Positions 52,956 through 62,109 are shown, counted from the stretch's first letter. The stretch: 64,000 nt of DNA from Kineosporia succinea (GCF_030811555.1 NZ_JAUSQZ010000001.1:4895241-4959240); one strand, 5' to 3'. The notes: a model not told the origin generated them from the sequence alone. Numbers and translations are program-made.

Positions 52956-53603
52956 ATGAACACCCAGATCCGCCGGATGCTCGTCGTCGGTGCCGCGCTC
53001 ACGGTCACCACCGGCCTGGCGGCCTGCAGTGGCAGTGACGACAAGACCGAGGCCGCACCCACCACCGCCACCACCAAGCCGGCCAACGTCTCGGTCGAGA
53101 TGGCCAGCCTGGTCGGCCCGGGCTGCAACGCCTACGCCGCGCAGGTGCCGACCGGCAAGGGCTCGGTCGAGGGCATGGCGAACGACCCGGTGGTCACGGC
53201 CGCGAGCCACAACCCGATGCTCAAGACCTTCACCCAGGCCGCCACCGGCAAGCTGAACAAGAAGGTCGACCTCGAGGACACCCTGAACGGCGGCGAGTAC
53301 ACGATCTTCGCCCCGGTCGACACCGCGTTCGCCCAGCTCTCCTCGGCCGACCGCAGCGACCTGCAGAAGGACGCCGGCAAGCTGACGAAGCTGCTCACCT
53401 ACCACGTGGTGGCCGGCGAGCTGGCGCCCGGCAAGGTCAGCGGCAAGCAGGTCACGGTGGAGGGCTCGGAGCTCGAGATCACCGCCAAGGGCAACGAGAT
53501 CAAGGTCGACGGGGCCAACGTGAGCTGTGGTGGCATCAAGACCGCCAACGCCACCGTCTACCTCATCGACAAGGTGCTGCAGCCGGCCGACGACAAGAAG
53601 TAG
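52956..53603 (+). CDS. fasciclin-domain lipoprotein (MPT70/MPT83-like)
   Basis: The protein has 215 residues from ATG 52956, with AAGAAGG upstream. A lipoprotein signal (MLVVGAALTVTTGLAAC) ends in a lipobox LAAC with the lipidated cysteine near residue 24. After a Thr/Ala linker, the fasciclin domain shows LNGGEYTIFAPVDTAFAQL and KLLTYHVVAGELAPG, then GIKTANATVYLIDKVLQP. Related proteins MPT83 and MPT70 in M. tuberculosis are SigK-controlled adhesins. Its place right after sigK-rskA supports the same link here. It is expected on the outer face of the membrane. Confidence 0.92.
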   Translation: MNTQIRRMLVVGAALTVTTGLAACSGSDDKTEAAPTTATTKPANVSVEMASLVGPGCNAYAAQVPTGKGSVEGMANDPVVTAASHNPMLKTFTQAATGKLNKKVDLEDTLNGGEYTIFAPVDTAFAQLSSADRSDLQKDAGKLTKLLTYHVVAGELAPGKVSGKQVTVEGSELEITAKGNEIKVDGANVSCGGIKTANATVYLIDKVLQPADDKK

Positions 53604-53737
53604 TCACCCTTTTCGTGACCGGTCGTCACCGCCTGCTGCTTTCGGGTGATTCCCGCTCAAGGGCCTGAGCGACAGGCAGTGACGACCCCACACTGGACCC
53701 GGCAGGAACGTTGGCCGGATGAGGGTGGGTTCAGCAG

Positions 53738-54436
53738 ATGGTGTCGGTCGCCTGGGGCAGCAAGCTGGTCGTCCGTGCGGGCGACGTGTCCGTGTCCATG
53801 CGCTCGTTGCGCAACGTGGACATCGGCGGTTCCGGCTGGGCCATCCCGGTCATGGCCGATCTGCGGAGCCTCCAGGCCGCCGGGCTGCCCGGCCGTCCCG
53901 CCGTCGTCGACCTGACCACCGACTCCGGCCCGATGCAGGTGGACGTCGAGATCGTCGCCACCGAGGGCGATCTCATCCTGCGGGCGCCGAAGGTCCGGGC
54001 CTCGCGGCCGATCCGCGCGGCGTCGCTCACCGACCAGCGCCGCGAGAACGTGCGCGGGCCGGTGCGTCTGGAGTTCCGCGGCACCCTGATGCCGCAGGCC
54101 CCCCGGCGCGCGCCCGCCCGGGTGCAGCGCGGGCTGCTCGCGGCCTCGGGGCCCGGCCCGGACGCCCAGGCCGAGCTGGTCGGCGTCACCACCTCGATCT
54201 CGGCCGGGGGTGTGTGCGTCGACCTGTCGCAGGCCGTCCCGTTCGCCGTCGGCGGCACCCTGTACGGCGAGATCACCCTGCCCAACGGTGATCTCGTGCC
54301 GACGCTGATGATCGTGCTGGAGGAGACCCGCGACGGTTTCCGGGCCGAGTTCACCGACATCTCGCCGATCGACACCGAACGGCTGGTGCGGCTGGTGTTC
54401 CACCGGGAGCGTGCGGAGCTGGCCGAACGAGGCTGA
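53738..54436 (+). CDS. PilZ-domain protein (c-di-GMP receptor-like)
   Basis: The protein has 232 residues from ATG 53738 (MVSVAWGSKLVVRAGD). Residues 1-90 are a beta-rich lead (YcgR-N-like). The PilZ domain follows with an arginine motif DQRRENVRGPVRLEF near residue 99, then SISAGGVCVDL in place of the usual (D/N)xSxxG. DISPIDTERLVRLVFHRERAEL is the terminal helix. Such proteins sense c-di-GMP made by GGDEF enzymes such as the one at 27.8-30.7 kb. There is no flagellar or cellulose gene nearby. Binding ability is uncertain, as the second motif is altered. Confidence 0.78.
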   Translation: MVSVAWGSKLVVRAGDVSVSMRSLRNVDIGGSGWAIPVMADLRSLQAAGLPGRPAVVDLTTDSGPMQVDVEIVATEGDLILRAPKVRASRPIRAASLTDQRRENVRGPVRLEFRGTLMPQAPRRAPARVQRGLLAASGPGPDAQAELVGVTTSISAGGVCVDLSQAVPFAVGGTLYGEITLPNGDLVPTLMIVLEETRDGFRAEFTDISPIDTERLVRLVFHRERAELAERG

Positions 54437-54440
54437 CCTC

Positions 54441-55031
54441 TCAGGCCAGGAAGCGCGGGGCCACGGCCCGCAGGTGCTCCAGACTCGCCGCCTGGGCGCG
54501 CGGGTCGTCCAGCTCGATCGCGACCTGCCCCTCGTAACCGGTTGCGGCCAGGGCGTTCAGCGCGGCGGCCACGTCCAGCGAGCCTTCGCCCAGGGGGAGG
54601 TGGTGGTCGATCACGCCGTCGTTGTCGGTGAGCTGCACGTGCCCGATGTGACCGGCCAGCTGCTCGACGAACCGCACCGCGCCACCCGGCAGCAGGTTCG
54701 CGTGGCCCAGGTCGGCGCAGGCCGTCAGGGCGGGGGAGCCGGCGAGGCCGAGGATGGTGAGGACCTCGGCGGCCGTGCAGCCCAGATAGCGGATCTCGGC
54801 CTCGGCCGGTAGCTCGTTCATGTTCTCCAGCGCCAGGGTGATGCCCCGCTCCCGCGCGTACGAGGCCGCGGTCGCCAGAGTGCGGGCGGCCTGCTCGACC
54901 CGGGCGTCCTTGTCGTCGCCGAACCAGTAGCCGGCGTGCACGATGACGACGGGGCAGCCCAGGGCCTGGGCAAGATCGACATAGCCAGTCAGATGGGCCG
55001 CGACCGCCTCCCGGACACCCGGTGTGATCTC
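54441..55031 (-). pseudogene. sugar phosphate isomerase/epimerase, missing its N-terminal third
   Basis: The recognisable part covers about 197 residues of an AP-endonuclease-2-type TIM barrel: GVREAVAAHLTGYVDLAQALGCPVVIVHAGY, then ITLALENMNEL, CADLGHANLL, GHIGHVQLTDNDG and a final QVAIELDD. Full members have 270-290 residues, and the expected first 80 are absent. Upstream of about 55031 the frame turns into the antisense of a GntR gene. The only ATG/GTG start upstream is at 55256 and would add nonsense sequence. No ribosome site or start codon is found close to the break. It looks like a truncated remnant, though an unusual overlapping start cannot be ruled out. Confidence 0.6.
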
Positions 55032-55685
55032 GGCGACGAGCGGGTGATCGAGAACCAGCTCACGGCCACGCTCGGGGTCAGCCGCCCGCCGCTGCGCGAG
55101 GCCCTGCGCATCCTGCAGCAGGAGGGCCTGATCGAGCAGGTGCCCCGGCGCGGGGCCGTGGTGCGGGTGCTCACGCTGCACGACGTCTACGAGATCGTCA
55201 CGCTGCGCACCACCCTCGAGACCATGGCCGTGCGGCTGGGGGTGCCCTGCCACCACCCCACCCGCCTGGAGCGGCTGCGCTCGGCGCTCGAGGAGTGGGA
55301 GCGCAACGCGGCCGACGGGCGCGAGGACCTCTCCACCGAGGACTCCTCACGCTTCCACCTCGCATTCATCGCCCTGGCCGGGCACTCCCGGCTCGACGAC
55401 GCCTATCGCGCCATCGCCCTGCAGCTGCGGATGTGCATGCAGCTGAACCGGGCGGCGCGCTCGTCGTCGGAATCCCTGAGCGAGCGGGCGGCCCGGCACC
55501 GGCGGCTGTTCGGGACCATCGAAAGCGGTGACGCGACGGCGGTTCTGGCTGAGATGGCCGACCCGGCGTCGCTGAGCTTCGTGCTGTCGTACGCCGAGAC
55601 CCACCCGCCGACGACCCCGGAGTCCCGGGCCTGGCTGGAGTCGATCACAGGTCCAGCACGAGCGGGCCTTCCGCGCAGCGGCTGA
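54993..55685 (+). CDS. GntR-family regulator, FCD type (possibly 5'-truncated)
   Basis: The protein has 230 residues if it starts at ATG 54993 (MGRDRLPDTRCDLGDERVIENQLTATLGV). The winged helix has ERVIENQLTATLGVSRPPLREALRILQQEGLI. An FCD ligand domain follows with TLRTTLETMAVRL and FHLAFIALAGHSRLDDAYRA. The first helix of the DNA-binding domain is short or replaced; conserved sequence starts at about 55032, next to the break in the isomerase. It ends inside the convergent P450 gene (41-base overlap). It may regulate the P450 and transporter genes. Whether it is functional is open. Confidence 0.75.
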   Translation: MGRDRLPDTRCDLGDERVIENQLTATLGVSRPPLREALRILQQEGLIEQVPRRGAVVRVLTLHDVYEIVTLRTTLETMAVRLGVPCHHPTRLERLRSALEEWERNAADGREDLSTEDSSRFHLAFIALAGHSRLDDAYRAIALQLRMCMQLNRAARSSSESLSERAARHRRLFGTIESGDATAVLAEMADPASLSFVLSYAETHPPTTPESRAWLESITGPARAGLPRSG

Positions 55686-57840
55686 TGCAGATCATCATCG
55701 TCCGGCCGCTCGCGCGCTCGGTGTCGGTGAGCAGGCTGTCGCGGTGCTCGGGAACGCCTGCCAGTACCCGGGTCTCGCACGCGCCGCAGTAACCGCTCTC
55801 GCAGTCGTAGGCCAGGTTCGGGCGGGCCTGGCGCACCACCTCGATCAGGCGCAGGCCGGCCGGCACGGACAGACGGGTGCCGGTGCGGTGCAGCACGACC
55901 TCGAACGGGGTGTTGGTGGCCGGGTCGCCCAGGTTGCTCAGGTCGCCCGGCTCGCCCGGGTCGCCAGGAGCCGTGAAGCGCTCGGTGTGCAGCTCCAGAC
56001 CCACGGCCGTGCAGGCCGATTCGACGGCGGCGAGCATGCTGGGCGAACCGCAGGCGTAGACGGCGGTGCCCGGCGGGGTGCCGGCCAGCCGGTGCGGGAA
56101 GTCCGGGTGGCCGACCTCGTCGTAGGGCACGACGGTGAGCGGGCCCAGCGGTTCGAGCTCGGGGACGAACGCCATGGTGGCCCGGCGGCGCCCGCCGTAG
56201 ACGACCTCGAACGGAGTGCCGGAGGCCGCCACCGCGCGGATCATCGGCAACAGCGGTGTCATGCCGATGCCGCCGGCCAGGAACAGGTAGCGATCGGCGG
56301 GCAACAGCGGGAAGTGGTTGCGGGGCGGTCGGAATCCCACCTCCAGGCCGGGGACCGCGATGTGGTGCAGTTCGAGGGAGCCGCCGCGCCCGTCGTCCTC
56401 GCGCAGCACCGCGATCCGGTAGCGCGCGCGGTCGGTGGGGTCGCCGCACAGCGAGTACTGCCGCAGTTGCCCACTCGGCAGCACGATCTCGAGATGGGCG
56501 CCCGGTTCCCAGTCCGGCAGCGACCCGCCTCCGGGCGCGGTGAAGGTGACCGAGACGATCTCCTCCGCGATCTCGTGCGTGCTCTCCACCACGAGCGTGC
56601 TGTTCGGCACCGCGACGCGCGGGCCGGGGGAGAAGCGGGCCGGGATCGCGTCCCAGCCGGTCTGGTTGCCCTTGGTCGGGTACTCCTCGAGACCGTCCTC
56701 GTCGACGGTCCAGTCGCCGAGCCGGGTGAGCACCTGGGTGATCATCTCGGTGAACATCGCCCGGGCCAGGTGGGCGCCGGCACAGCGGTGGGTGCCGATG
56801 CCGAAGCTCACGTGGCGGCGGGCGTCGCGGTCGAGGTCGACCGTGTCCGGATCGGGGAACACCACCGGGTCGTGGTTGGCCGCGACCCACGCGACCAGCA
56901 CCCGTTCGCCGTGACTCACCGGGCAGCCGCCGATCGACGTGTCGGTGGTGGCGGTGCGGGCCATCGACTGCGACGGCGAGAACGCGCGCAGGAACTCCTC
57001 GGTCGCGCCCCGGAGCAGGTCGGGTTCGGCGATCAGGCGGGCGCGCTGCGCGGGATGCCGGGCCAGGTGCACGAGCGTGGAACCGGTCAGCGAGGTGGTG
57101 GTGTCGACCCCGCCCGCCACCAGCAGGCCGATCACCGAGACGAGTTCGTCGTCCGTGAACGGGGATCCGTCGGGCCGTCGGGCCCGGACGAGGACGGAGA
57201 CCGCGTCGTCGTGCGGTTCCACCCGCCGGGCGCGCACGAGTGAGCGGATGCGCTGGTCCATCACGCCCAGCCCGGCCGCGCCGCGGGCCGCTCGCTCGCT
57301 GCCAGCCCGGGCCGCGAAGATGTCGTGGATCGGGCCGGCCAGCAGGGCCCAGTCGGCTTCGGGGAACCCCAGCCAGTACAGGGTCACGGCGGCGGGCAGG
57401 GGATTGGTGAGATCCTTGACCAGGTCGGCACTTCCGCGTTCGATGAAGGCGTCGATGACGCGCGCGGTGTGCCGGGCGATCATCGGCCGCAGCCGGGCCA
57501 CGGCGTCGGGGCTGAGCAGCGGGTCGACGAGGTCGCGGTAGGGCGTGGAGCGCGGCGGGTCGAGCTCGATCGGGAACTGCTCCAGACCGGCCCCGCGCGG
57601 GATCACGATGACGGTTCCCTCACCGTCCGGATCGGCCTCGCGGGAGGAGGAGAAGGTGGCGTCGTCACGGGCCACGCGCACCACGTCGGCGTAGGTGCTG
57701 GTGTAGACGTAGCCACCGTGCGCCGGGGTGCGGCCGACCGGGCAGGCCGTGCGGAACTGCGCGTAGTAGGCGCGGGGATCGGCGTTGGCCCGGTCGCTGT
57801 GATGGTCGAAGACGTGGGGGTGCCCGGAGGGAGAGGCCAC
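55645..57840 (-). CDS. self-sufficient cytochrome P450 fused to FMN reductase and 2Fe-2S ferredoxin
   Basis: The protein has 731 residues from GTG 57840, preceded by AGGAGA. The P450 domain shows the I-helix AGGVDTTTS and the heme loop FGIGTHRCAGAH with Cys353. The reductase follows from about residue 410: RQYSLCGDP for FMN and GGIGMTPLLPMIR for NADH. The C-terminal plant-type ferredoxin has YDCESGYCGACETR and a later MMICISRC. Length and domain order match class VII P450RhF (CYP116B) enzymes, which need no partner. It would hydroxylate or dealkylate a small molecule. It is divergent from the amidohydrolase-transporter operon. Confidence 0.95.
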   Translation of the reverse strand: MASPSGHPHVFDHHSDRANADPRAYYAQFRTACPVGRTPAHGGYVYTSTYADVVRVARDDATFSSSREADPDGEGTVIVIPRGAGLEQFPIELDPPRSTPYRDLVDPLLSPDAVARLRPMIARHTARVIDAFIERGSADLVKDLTNPLPAAVTLYWLGFPEADWALLAGPIHDIFAARAGSERAARGAAGLGVMDQRIRSLVRARRVEPHDDAVSVLVRARRPDGSPFTDDELVSVIGLLVAGGVDTTTSLTGSTLVHLARHPAQRARLIAEPDLLRGATEEFLRAFSPSQSMARTATTDTSIGGCPVSHGERVLVAWVAANHDPVVFPDPDTVDLDRDARRHVSFGIGTHRCAGAHLARAMFTEMITQVLTRLGDWTVDEDGLEEYPTKGNQTGWDAIPARFSPGPRVAVPNSTLVVESTHEIAEEIVSVTFTAPGGGSLPDWEPGAHLEIVLPSGQLRQYSLCGDPTDRARYRIAVLREDDGRGGSLELHHIAVPGLEVGFRPPRNHFPLLPADRYLFLAGGIGMTPLLPMIRAVAASGTPFEVVYGGRRRATMAFVPELEPLGPLTVVPYDEVGHPDFPHRLAGTPPGTAVYACGSPSMLAAVESACTAVGLELHTERFTAPGDPGEPGDLSNLGDPATNTPFEVVLHRTGTRLSVPAGLRLIEVVRQARPNLAYDCESGYCGACETRVLAGVPEHRDSLLTDTERASGRTMMICISRCAEGPLVLDL

Positions 57841-57942
57841 GGCGTGTTCTCCTGATGTCGGTGCGCGGTGTTCCCCGGCCGCGCCACCGGGCCCCGCCCG
57901 CGTGCCGCCGACACCATAAGCACGCGAGGGGTCTGAAACAAG

Positions 57943-57982
57943 GCGGTTCACCGACAATTTCGATCGGTGGTCCGGGAACCGC
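57943..57982. promoter_or_regulatory. nested inverted repeat in the P450/amidohydrolase promoter region
   Basis: An outer repeat GCGGTTC (57943-57949) / GAACCGC (57976-57982) encloses an inner repeat CACCGA (57949-57954) / TCGGTG (57964-57969). It lies in the divergent gap and is a candidate binding site for the GntR-type regulator nearby. Confidence 0.45.
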
Positions 57983-58029
57983 GAAATGCTTCGGGCCGGT
58001 TACGTCACGTCACGACTGGTGATGCAGCG

Positions 58030-58058
58030 TTGACACCTGGACATACCGGGGCAAACAT
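58030..58058 (+). promoter_or_regulatory. candidate promoter of the amidohydrolase operon
   Basis: TTGACA at 58030-58035 is a perfect -35. AAACAT at 58053-58058 with a 17-base spacer is a weak -10, six bases before the ATG at 58065. This would give a leaderless transcript. Confidence 0.45.
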
Positions 58059-58064
58059 GTCGCT

Positions 58065-59468
58065 ATGCCAGCCGTCGGCGCGTCCCGCGAGGTGGTCCCC
58101 GCCCTGCTCGTGACGGGTGGCGACGTGGTCACGATGGATCCGGCGCAGCCGCTGCTGCCCGGCACCAGCGTCGCCGTCAGCGGCAGCACGATCGCCGCGC
58201 TGGGCCCGGCCGCGCAGCTGCGTGAATCCTTCCCCGGCGCCACCGAGCTCGACGCGAGCGGCACGGTCGTCATCCCCGGCCTCGTCGACGCGCATCAGCA
58301 CACCACGGTCGACCCCCTCGTGCGCAGCCTGATTCCCGACGACATTCCCTCGCCGGAGGCCATTTACGCGTGGGCGGTACCCCTGCACCAGCACGTCGAC
58401 GGCGACGACGACGAGCTGTCGGCCACCGTCACCGCCGTCGACTGCCTCACCCGCGGCGTGACCACCGTGCTCGATCCGGGCACGGTCGCGCACCCGCTGC
58501 GGGTCGCCGCCGGGCTGCGGAACGCGGGCATCCGCGCCCGGGTGGGTGGCTGGGGCTGGGACACGCCGGGCCTGCCGTTCGCGGCGGCGGCCGGTGAGGT
58601 GCTGGCCGCCCAGCGCGAGAGCGTCGCCGCGGTGAACGCCGGGGGTGGCCCGGTCACCGGATGGGTCACCCTGGTCGGGCACGACCTGGCCGGGGACGAG
58701 CTGTTCCGGGGCGCGGTGAAGCTCGCCGAAGAACTGAACACCCAGGTCACCTGGCACCTTTCGCCCGGCCCGGACGACCCGGCGGCGTTCCTGCGGCGCC
58801 ACGGCGTGCGCCCGGTGGAGCACCTCGACCGGATCGGGGCCCTCGGCGAGCGGCTCATCATCGCGCACGGGGTCTGGCTGGAGAGCGGTGAGCTGGAGGC
58901 CCTGCTGCGCACCCGCACGGCCCTCGCCGCCTGCCCGGGGGCCTACCTGCGGCTCGGTCAGGGGGTGGGAAGGGCCGGTCGCTACGCCGAATTCGTGCAC
59001 CGGGGTGGACGTCTGGCGCTGGGCTGCGACTCGCACAACGCCGGTGACGCCCCCGACGTGCTGGGAGCCGCGCGCCTGCTGGCCGGGCTGGAACGCGACC
59101 GGGGCACCGAGCCGCCGCTGCGCGCGTCCGACGTTCTCGCCCTCGCCACCCGGGCCGGGGCCGAGGCGATCGGCGCACCCGACCTGGGGGTGATCGCCCC
59201 CGGTCACCAGGCCGACCTGGTGCTGCTCGACACCTCTCGCCCGGCCTGGATCCCGCGGGCCCCCGAACCGGACGCCCTGGCCCGCCAGATCGTCTGGGGC
59301 GGTGTCTCCGACACGGTCCGCGACGTGGTCGTGGCCGGCCGGGTCGTCGTCCGTGACCGTCGTCCTCTGCTCGTCGACCTCGCCGTGCTCCGGGAGGAAG
59401 CCGCCGGCCGTCGGGCCGCGCTGCTGGCCCGGGCCGGACTGAACCCTCGTCGAAAGGTCGCACCGTGA
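58065..59468 (+). CDS. amidohydrolase (TRZ/ATZ-like metal-dependent deaminase/hydrolase)
   Basis: The protein has 467 residues from ATG 58065. The metal site includes DAHQH near residue 75 (HxH of IPGLVDAHQHTT), later histidines in VTWHLSPGP and IIAHGVWL, and Asp in LGCDSHNAG. TADL-like GHQADLVLLDTS is the C-terminal beta part. This is the family of cytosine/guanine deaminases, chlorohydrolases and related enzymes on N-heterocycles. The stop overlaps the start of the binding-protein gene (GTGA), so it is coupled to transport. The substrate is probably a nucleobase-like or other ring compound imported by the next genes. That link is inference. Confidence 0.88.
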   Translation: MPAVGASREVVPALLVTGGDVVTMDPAQPLLPGTSVAVSGSTIAALGPAAQLRESFPGATELDASGTVVIPGLVDAHQHTTVDPLVRSLIPDDIPSPEAIYAWAVPLHQHVDGDDDELSATVTAVDCLTRGVTTVLDPGTVAHPLRVAAGLRNAGIRARVGGWGWDTPGLPFAAAAGEVLAAQRESVAAVNAGGGPVTGWVTLVGHDLAGDELFRGAVKLAEELNTQVTWHLSPGPDDPAAFLRRHGVRPVEHLDRIGALGERLIIAHGVWLESGELEALLRTRTALAACPGAYLRLGQGVGRAGRYAEFVHRGGRLALGCDSHNAGDAPDVLGAARLLAGLERDRGTEPPLRASDVLALATRAGAEAIGAPDLGVIAPGHQADLVLLDTSRPAWIPRAPEPDALARQIVWGGVSDTVRDVVVAGRVVVRDRRPLLVDLAVLREEAAGRRAALLARAGLNPRRKVAP

Positions 59469-60547
59469 AGACTGTTCCGCTCCGCCTGGTGGCCGCGGCA
59501 CTGGCCGCCGGGATCTCGCTCACGGCCTGCGCCAGCAACGACGACACGGCGGCGGCCGGGCCCGCCCCCACGCCGGGAGTGGCCGCGGAAGGCACCGTGC
59601 CGGAGGGGGAACCGGACGTGAACGGTGACGGCAAGGTCGTTGTCGGGGTGCTCAGCCCGGGTGACATCCACGACAAGGGGTACTACCAGAGCTTCGTCGA
59701 CGCCGCCGGATCGTTCGCGCAACAGCAGGGCTGGCAGGTGATCAGCCGCGGCGGGGTCGCCCCGACCGACGCGCTGAACGCGGCCCGGGCCCTGTGCCGG
59801 CAGAAGGTCGACCTGGTCGCGCTGGGGGCCTCCGAGCTGTCCGACGCCATCCCGGCCTCGACCGAGGCGGTGTGCTCCGAGACCGCCTGGTACGTGCCGA
59901 GTTCCGAGAACGTGGAGCAGACCCCGGAGATCTTCCTGAGCTCCGACGACCCGGCGCAAGACCTGCTGGCGGCCGGCTACGCGGCCGGCCTGGTGCTGGA
60001 GGGCAGGAAGTCGGCGAAGGCCGGGTTCATCGCCGGGCCGGAGGCCGACTACAGCACCGAGGCGGCGAAGGCGTTCGAGGCGGGCCTGAAGCTGGTGAAC
60101 CCCGCCACCACCCTGAGCGTGACCTTCACCGGTGACGCGAACGACCCGGCCAAGGGCCGCGAGGCGGCGCAGGCACAGATCAGCCAGGGCGTCGGCGTCA
60201 CCTACCCCTACCTGGGCGGGGCCACCGACGCGGTCGCCGAGCTGGCGAACTCCTCCGACGTCGCCGTGCTCACCCCGGGCACCGACCGCTGCGACTCCAC
60301 CGCCCCGGCCTTCGACATCTCGGTGATCTTCAGCCCCGGCGACTACTTCACCGCCGCCCTGCAGCGGTTCGCCGCGGGGGAGCTGCCGATGGGTGTGCAG
60401 AAGGTCTGGCGCATGGGCGTCGACCCGTACCCCACCGTGAAGATCTGCGACCCCACGCCCGAGCAGCAGCAGAAGGTCGCCGACTTCGTGGAGCGGGTCG
60501 GCACCGGCGAGATCGACGCCGTGGCCGAGGTGGCGAAGATCGGATGA
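59465..60547 (+). CDS. BMP-family substrate-binding lipoprotein
   Basis: The protein has 360 residues from GTG 59465. A lipoprotein signal ends in LTAC (lipid-linked Cys near residue 21). The body matches the BMP (Bmp/Med) family: VGVLSPGDIHDKGYYQSFVDAAG, VDLVALGASELSDAI, AGFIAGPE, VTYPYLGGATDAV and VSVIFSPGDYFTAAL-like blocks. Family members bind nucleosides or purines for ABC import. It is coupled to the amidohydrolase before it and the ATPase after it by 4-base overlaps. The ligand is unknown. Confidence 0.92.
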   Translation: MKTVPLRLVAAALAAGISLTACASNDDTAAAGPAPTPGVAAEGTVPEGEPDVNGDGKVVVGVLSPGDIHDKGYYQSFVDAAGSFAQQQGWQVISRGGVAPTDALNAARALCRQKVDLVALGASELSDAIPASTEAVCSETAWYVPSSENVEQTPEIFLSSDDPAQDLLAAGYAAGLVLEGRKSAKAGFIAGPEADYSTEAAKAFEAGLKLVNPATTLSVTFTGDANDPAKGREAAQAQISQGVGVTYPYLGGATDAVAELANSSDVAVLTPGTDRCDSTAPAFDISVIFSPGDYFTAALQRFAAGELPMGVQKVWRMGVDPYPTVKICDPTPEQQQKVADFVERVGTGEIDAVAEVAKIG

Positions 60548-62109
60548 GCGTCCCGGCGCTGGAGCTCTCCGGGATCAGCAAGCGCTTCGGGCCGGTGGTG
60601 GCCTGCGACGGCGTGGACCTCACGGTCGCCGCCGGTGAGATCCACGGCCTGCTGGGTGAGAACGGAGCCGGCAAGTCCACGCTGATGCGGATCCTGCTCG
60701 GGCTGGTGCGCAAGGACGCGGGAACCGTCGCCCTGGGCGGTGAGCCGGTCGCGATCGACGATCCGCAGACGGCCGCCCGCCTCGGCCTGGGCATGGTGCA
60801 CCAGCACTTCAGCCTGATCGAGCCGCTGACCGTCTGGGAGAACGTGGTGCTCGGCGACACCGGCCGCGTCGACCGGCGCCGCGCCCGCGCCGACGTCGAG
60901 CGGGTGGCGTCCGGCTACGGGCTGCCGGTCGATCCGGACGCCCGGGTGGCCGACCTGTCACCCGGGCTCCGGCAGCGCGTGGAACTGGTGAAGTGCCTGC
61001 GGCGCGACCCTTCCGTGCTGATCCTCGACGAGCCGACGTCGGTGCTCACCCAGGCCGAGTCGGCCGAGCTCTTCGCCGTGCTGCGCACCCTCGTGCGCAC
61101 CCGGGGCCGGGCGGTGGTCCTGATCAGCCACAAGCTGGGCGAGATCACCGACGCCACCGACCGGGTCACCGTGCTGCGCCGGGGCCGGGTGCGTTTCCGG
61201 GCGGCGACCGCCGCCACGAGCCCGGCCGAACTGGCACGCGAGATGGTGGGCCGGGACGTCTCTCTCCTGACCGGCGCGACCACCCGCGCGACAACCGGCG
61301 CCACCACCGAAGCGTCCACCGAAGCGACCACCGAAGCGACCACCGGGCCGACCACCGGCCCGACCCCCGCGTCCACCGTCGGGCCGGCCACCGCGTCCCT
61401 CATCGAGAGCCGACCCCGGAACCCGGGCCAGGCCCTGCGACTCAGGGGACTGACCGCACCCGGTATCGGGCCCGTCGACCTCGACGTGGCCCCGGGCGAG
61501 ATCGTGGGCGTGTACGGGGTGGAGGGCAACGGCCAGAGCGAACTCGGGCGCGTGCTGGCCGGGCTGCTCACACCCGACCGGGGCACGGTGGAGGCCCGCG
61601 GCCTCGGCATGATCCCGGAAGACCGCCATCACTGCGGCCTGGTGCCGGATCTCAGCGTCACCGACAACCTGCTGATGAAGTCGGTCGGCACCTTCAGCAA
61701 CCGGCTCGGCCTGCTCGACCGCCGGGCCATGCGACGCCGGGCCCAGCGGCTCATCGACGAGTTCGGCATCGTCACCCCGTCTCCCGACACGCCGGTGCGC
61801 CGGTTGTCGGGCGGCAACCAGCAACGCGTGGTGCTGGCCCGCGAACTGTCCTCGCAGCCGGAGGTTCTGGTGGCGGCGCGGCCCACGCACGGGCTCGACG
61901 TCGGCGCGACCGAGGAGATGTACGAACGACTGCGCCGGGCCGCCCGCGACGGGGTGGGCGTGCTGCTCGTCTCCACCGAGCTCGAGGAGGTGATGGCGCT
62001 GGCCTCGCGCATCGTGGTGCTGTCGCGGGGCCGGGTCACCGGGGAGCTGACCACGGCCGAGGCCACCACCGAGCGCCTGGGCCTGCTGCTCGGGGGCCTG
62101 GCGGCGTGA
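60544..62109 (+). CDS. ABC transporter ATPase, two nucleotide-binding domains
   Basis: The protein has 521 residues. The first NBD has Walker A LGENGAGKST near residue 38, signature LSPGLRQRVELVK and Walker B VLILDEPTSVLT. The second has GVEGNGQSELGRVL, signature LSGGNQQRVVLARELS and VLVAARPTHGLDVGA, the degenerate pattern common in BMP/sugar import ATPases. A Thr-rich linker of about 30 residues (TTEASTEATTEATTG type) joins them, encoded by small DNA repeats near 61270-61380. It drives the two permeases that follow. Start GTG/ATG overlaps the previous stop. Confidence 0.93.
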   Translation: MSVPALELSGISKRFGPVVACDGVDLTVAAGEIHGLLGENGAGKSTLMRILLGLVRKDAGTVALGGEPVAIDDPQTAARLGLGMVHQHFSLIEPLTVWENVVLGDTGRVDRRRARADVERVASGYGLPVDPDARVADLSPGLRQRVELVKCLRRDPSVLILDEPTSVLTQAESAELFAVLRTLVRTRGRAVVLISHKLGEITDATDRVTVLRRGRVRFRAATAATSPAELAREMVGRDVSLLTGATTRATTGATTEASTEATTEATTGPTTGPTPASTVGPATASLIESRPRNPGQALRLRGLTAPGIGPVDLDVAPGEIVGVYGVEGNGQSELGRVLAGLLTPDRGTVEARGLGMIPEDRHHCGLVPDLSVTDNLLMKSVGTFSNRLGLLDRRAMRRRAQRLIDEFGIVTPSPDTPVRRLSGGNQQRVVLARELSSQPEVLVAARPTHGLDVGATEEMYERLRRAARDGVGVLLVSTELEEVMALASRIVVLSRGRVTGELTTAEATTERLGLLLGGLAA

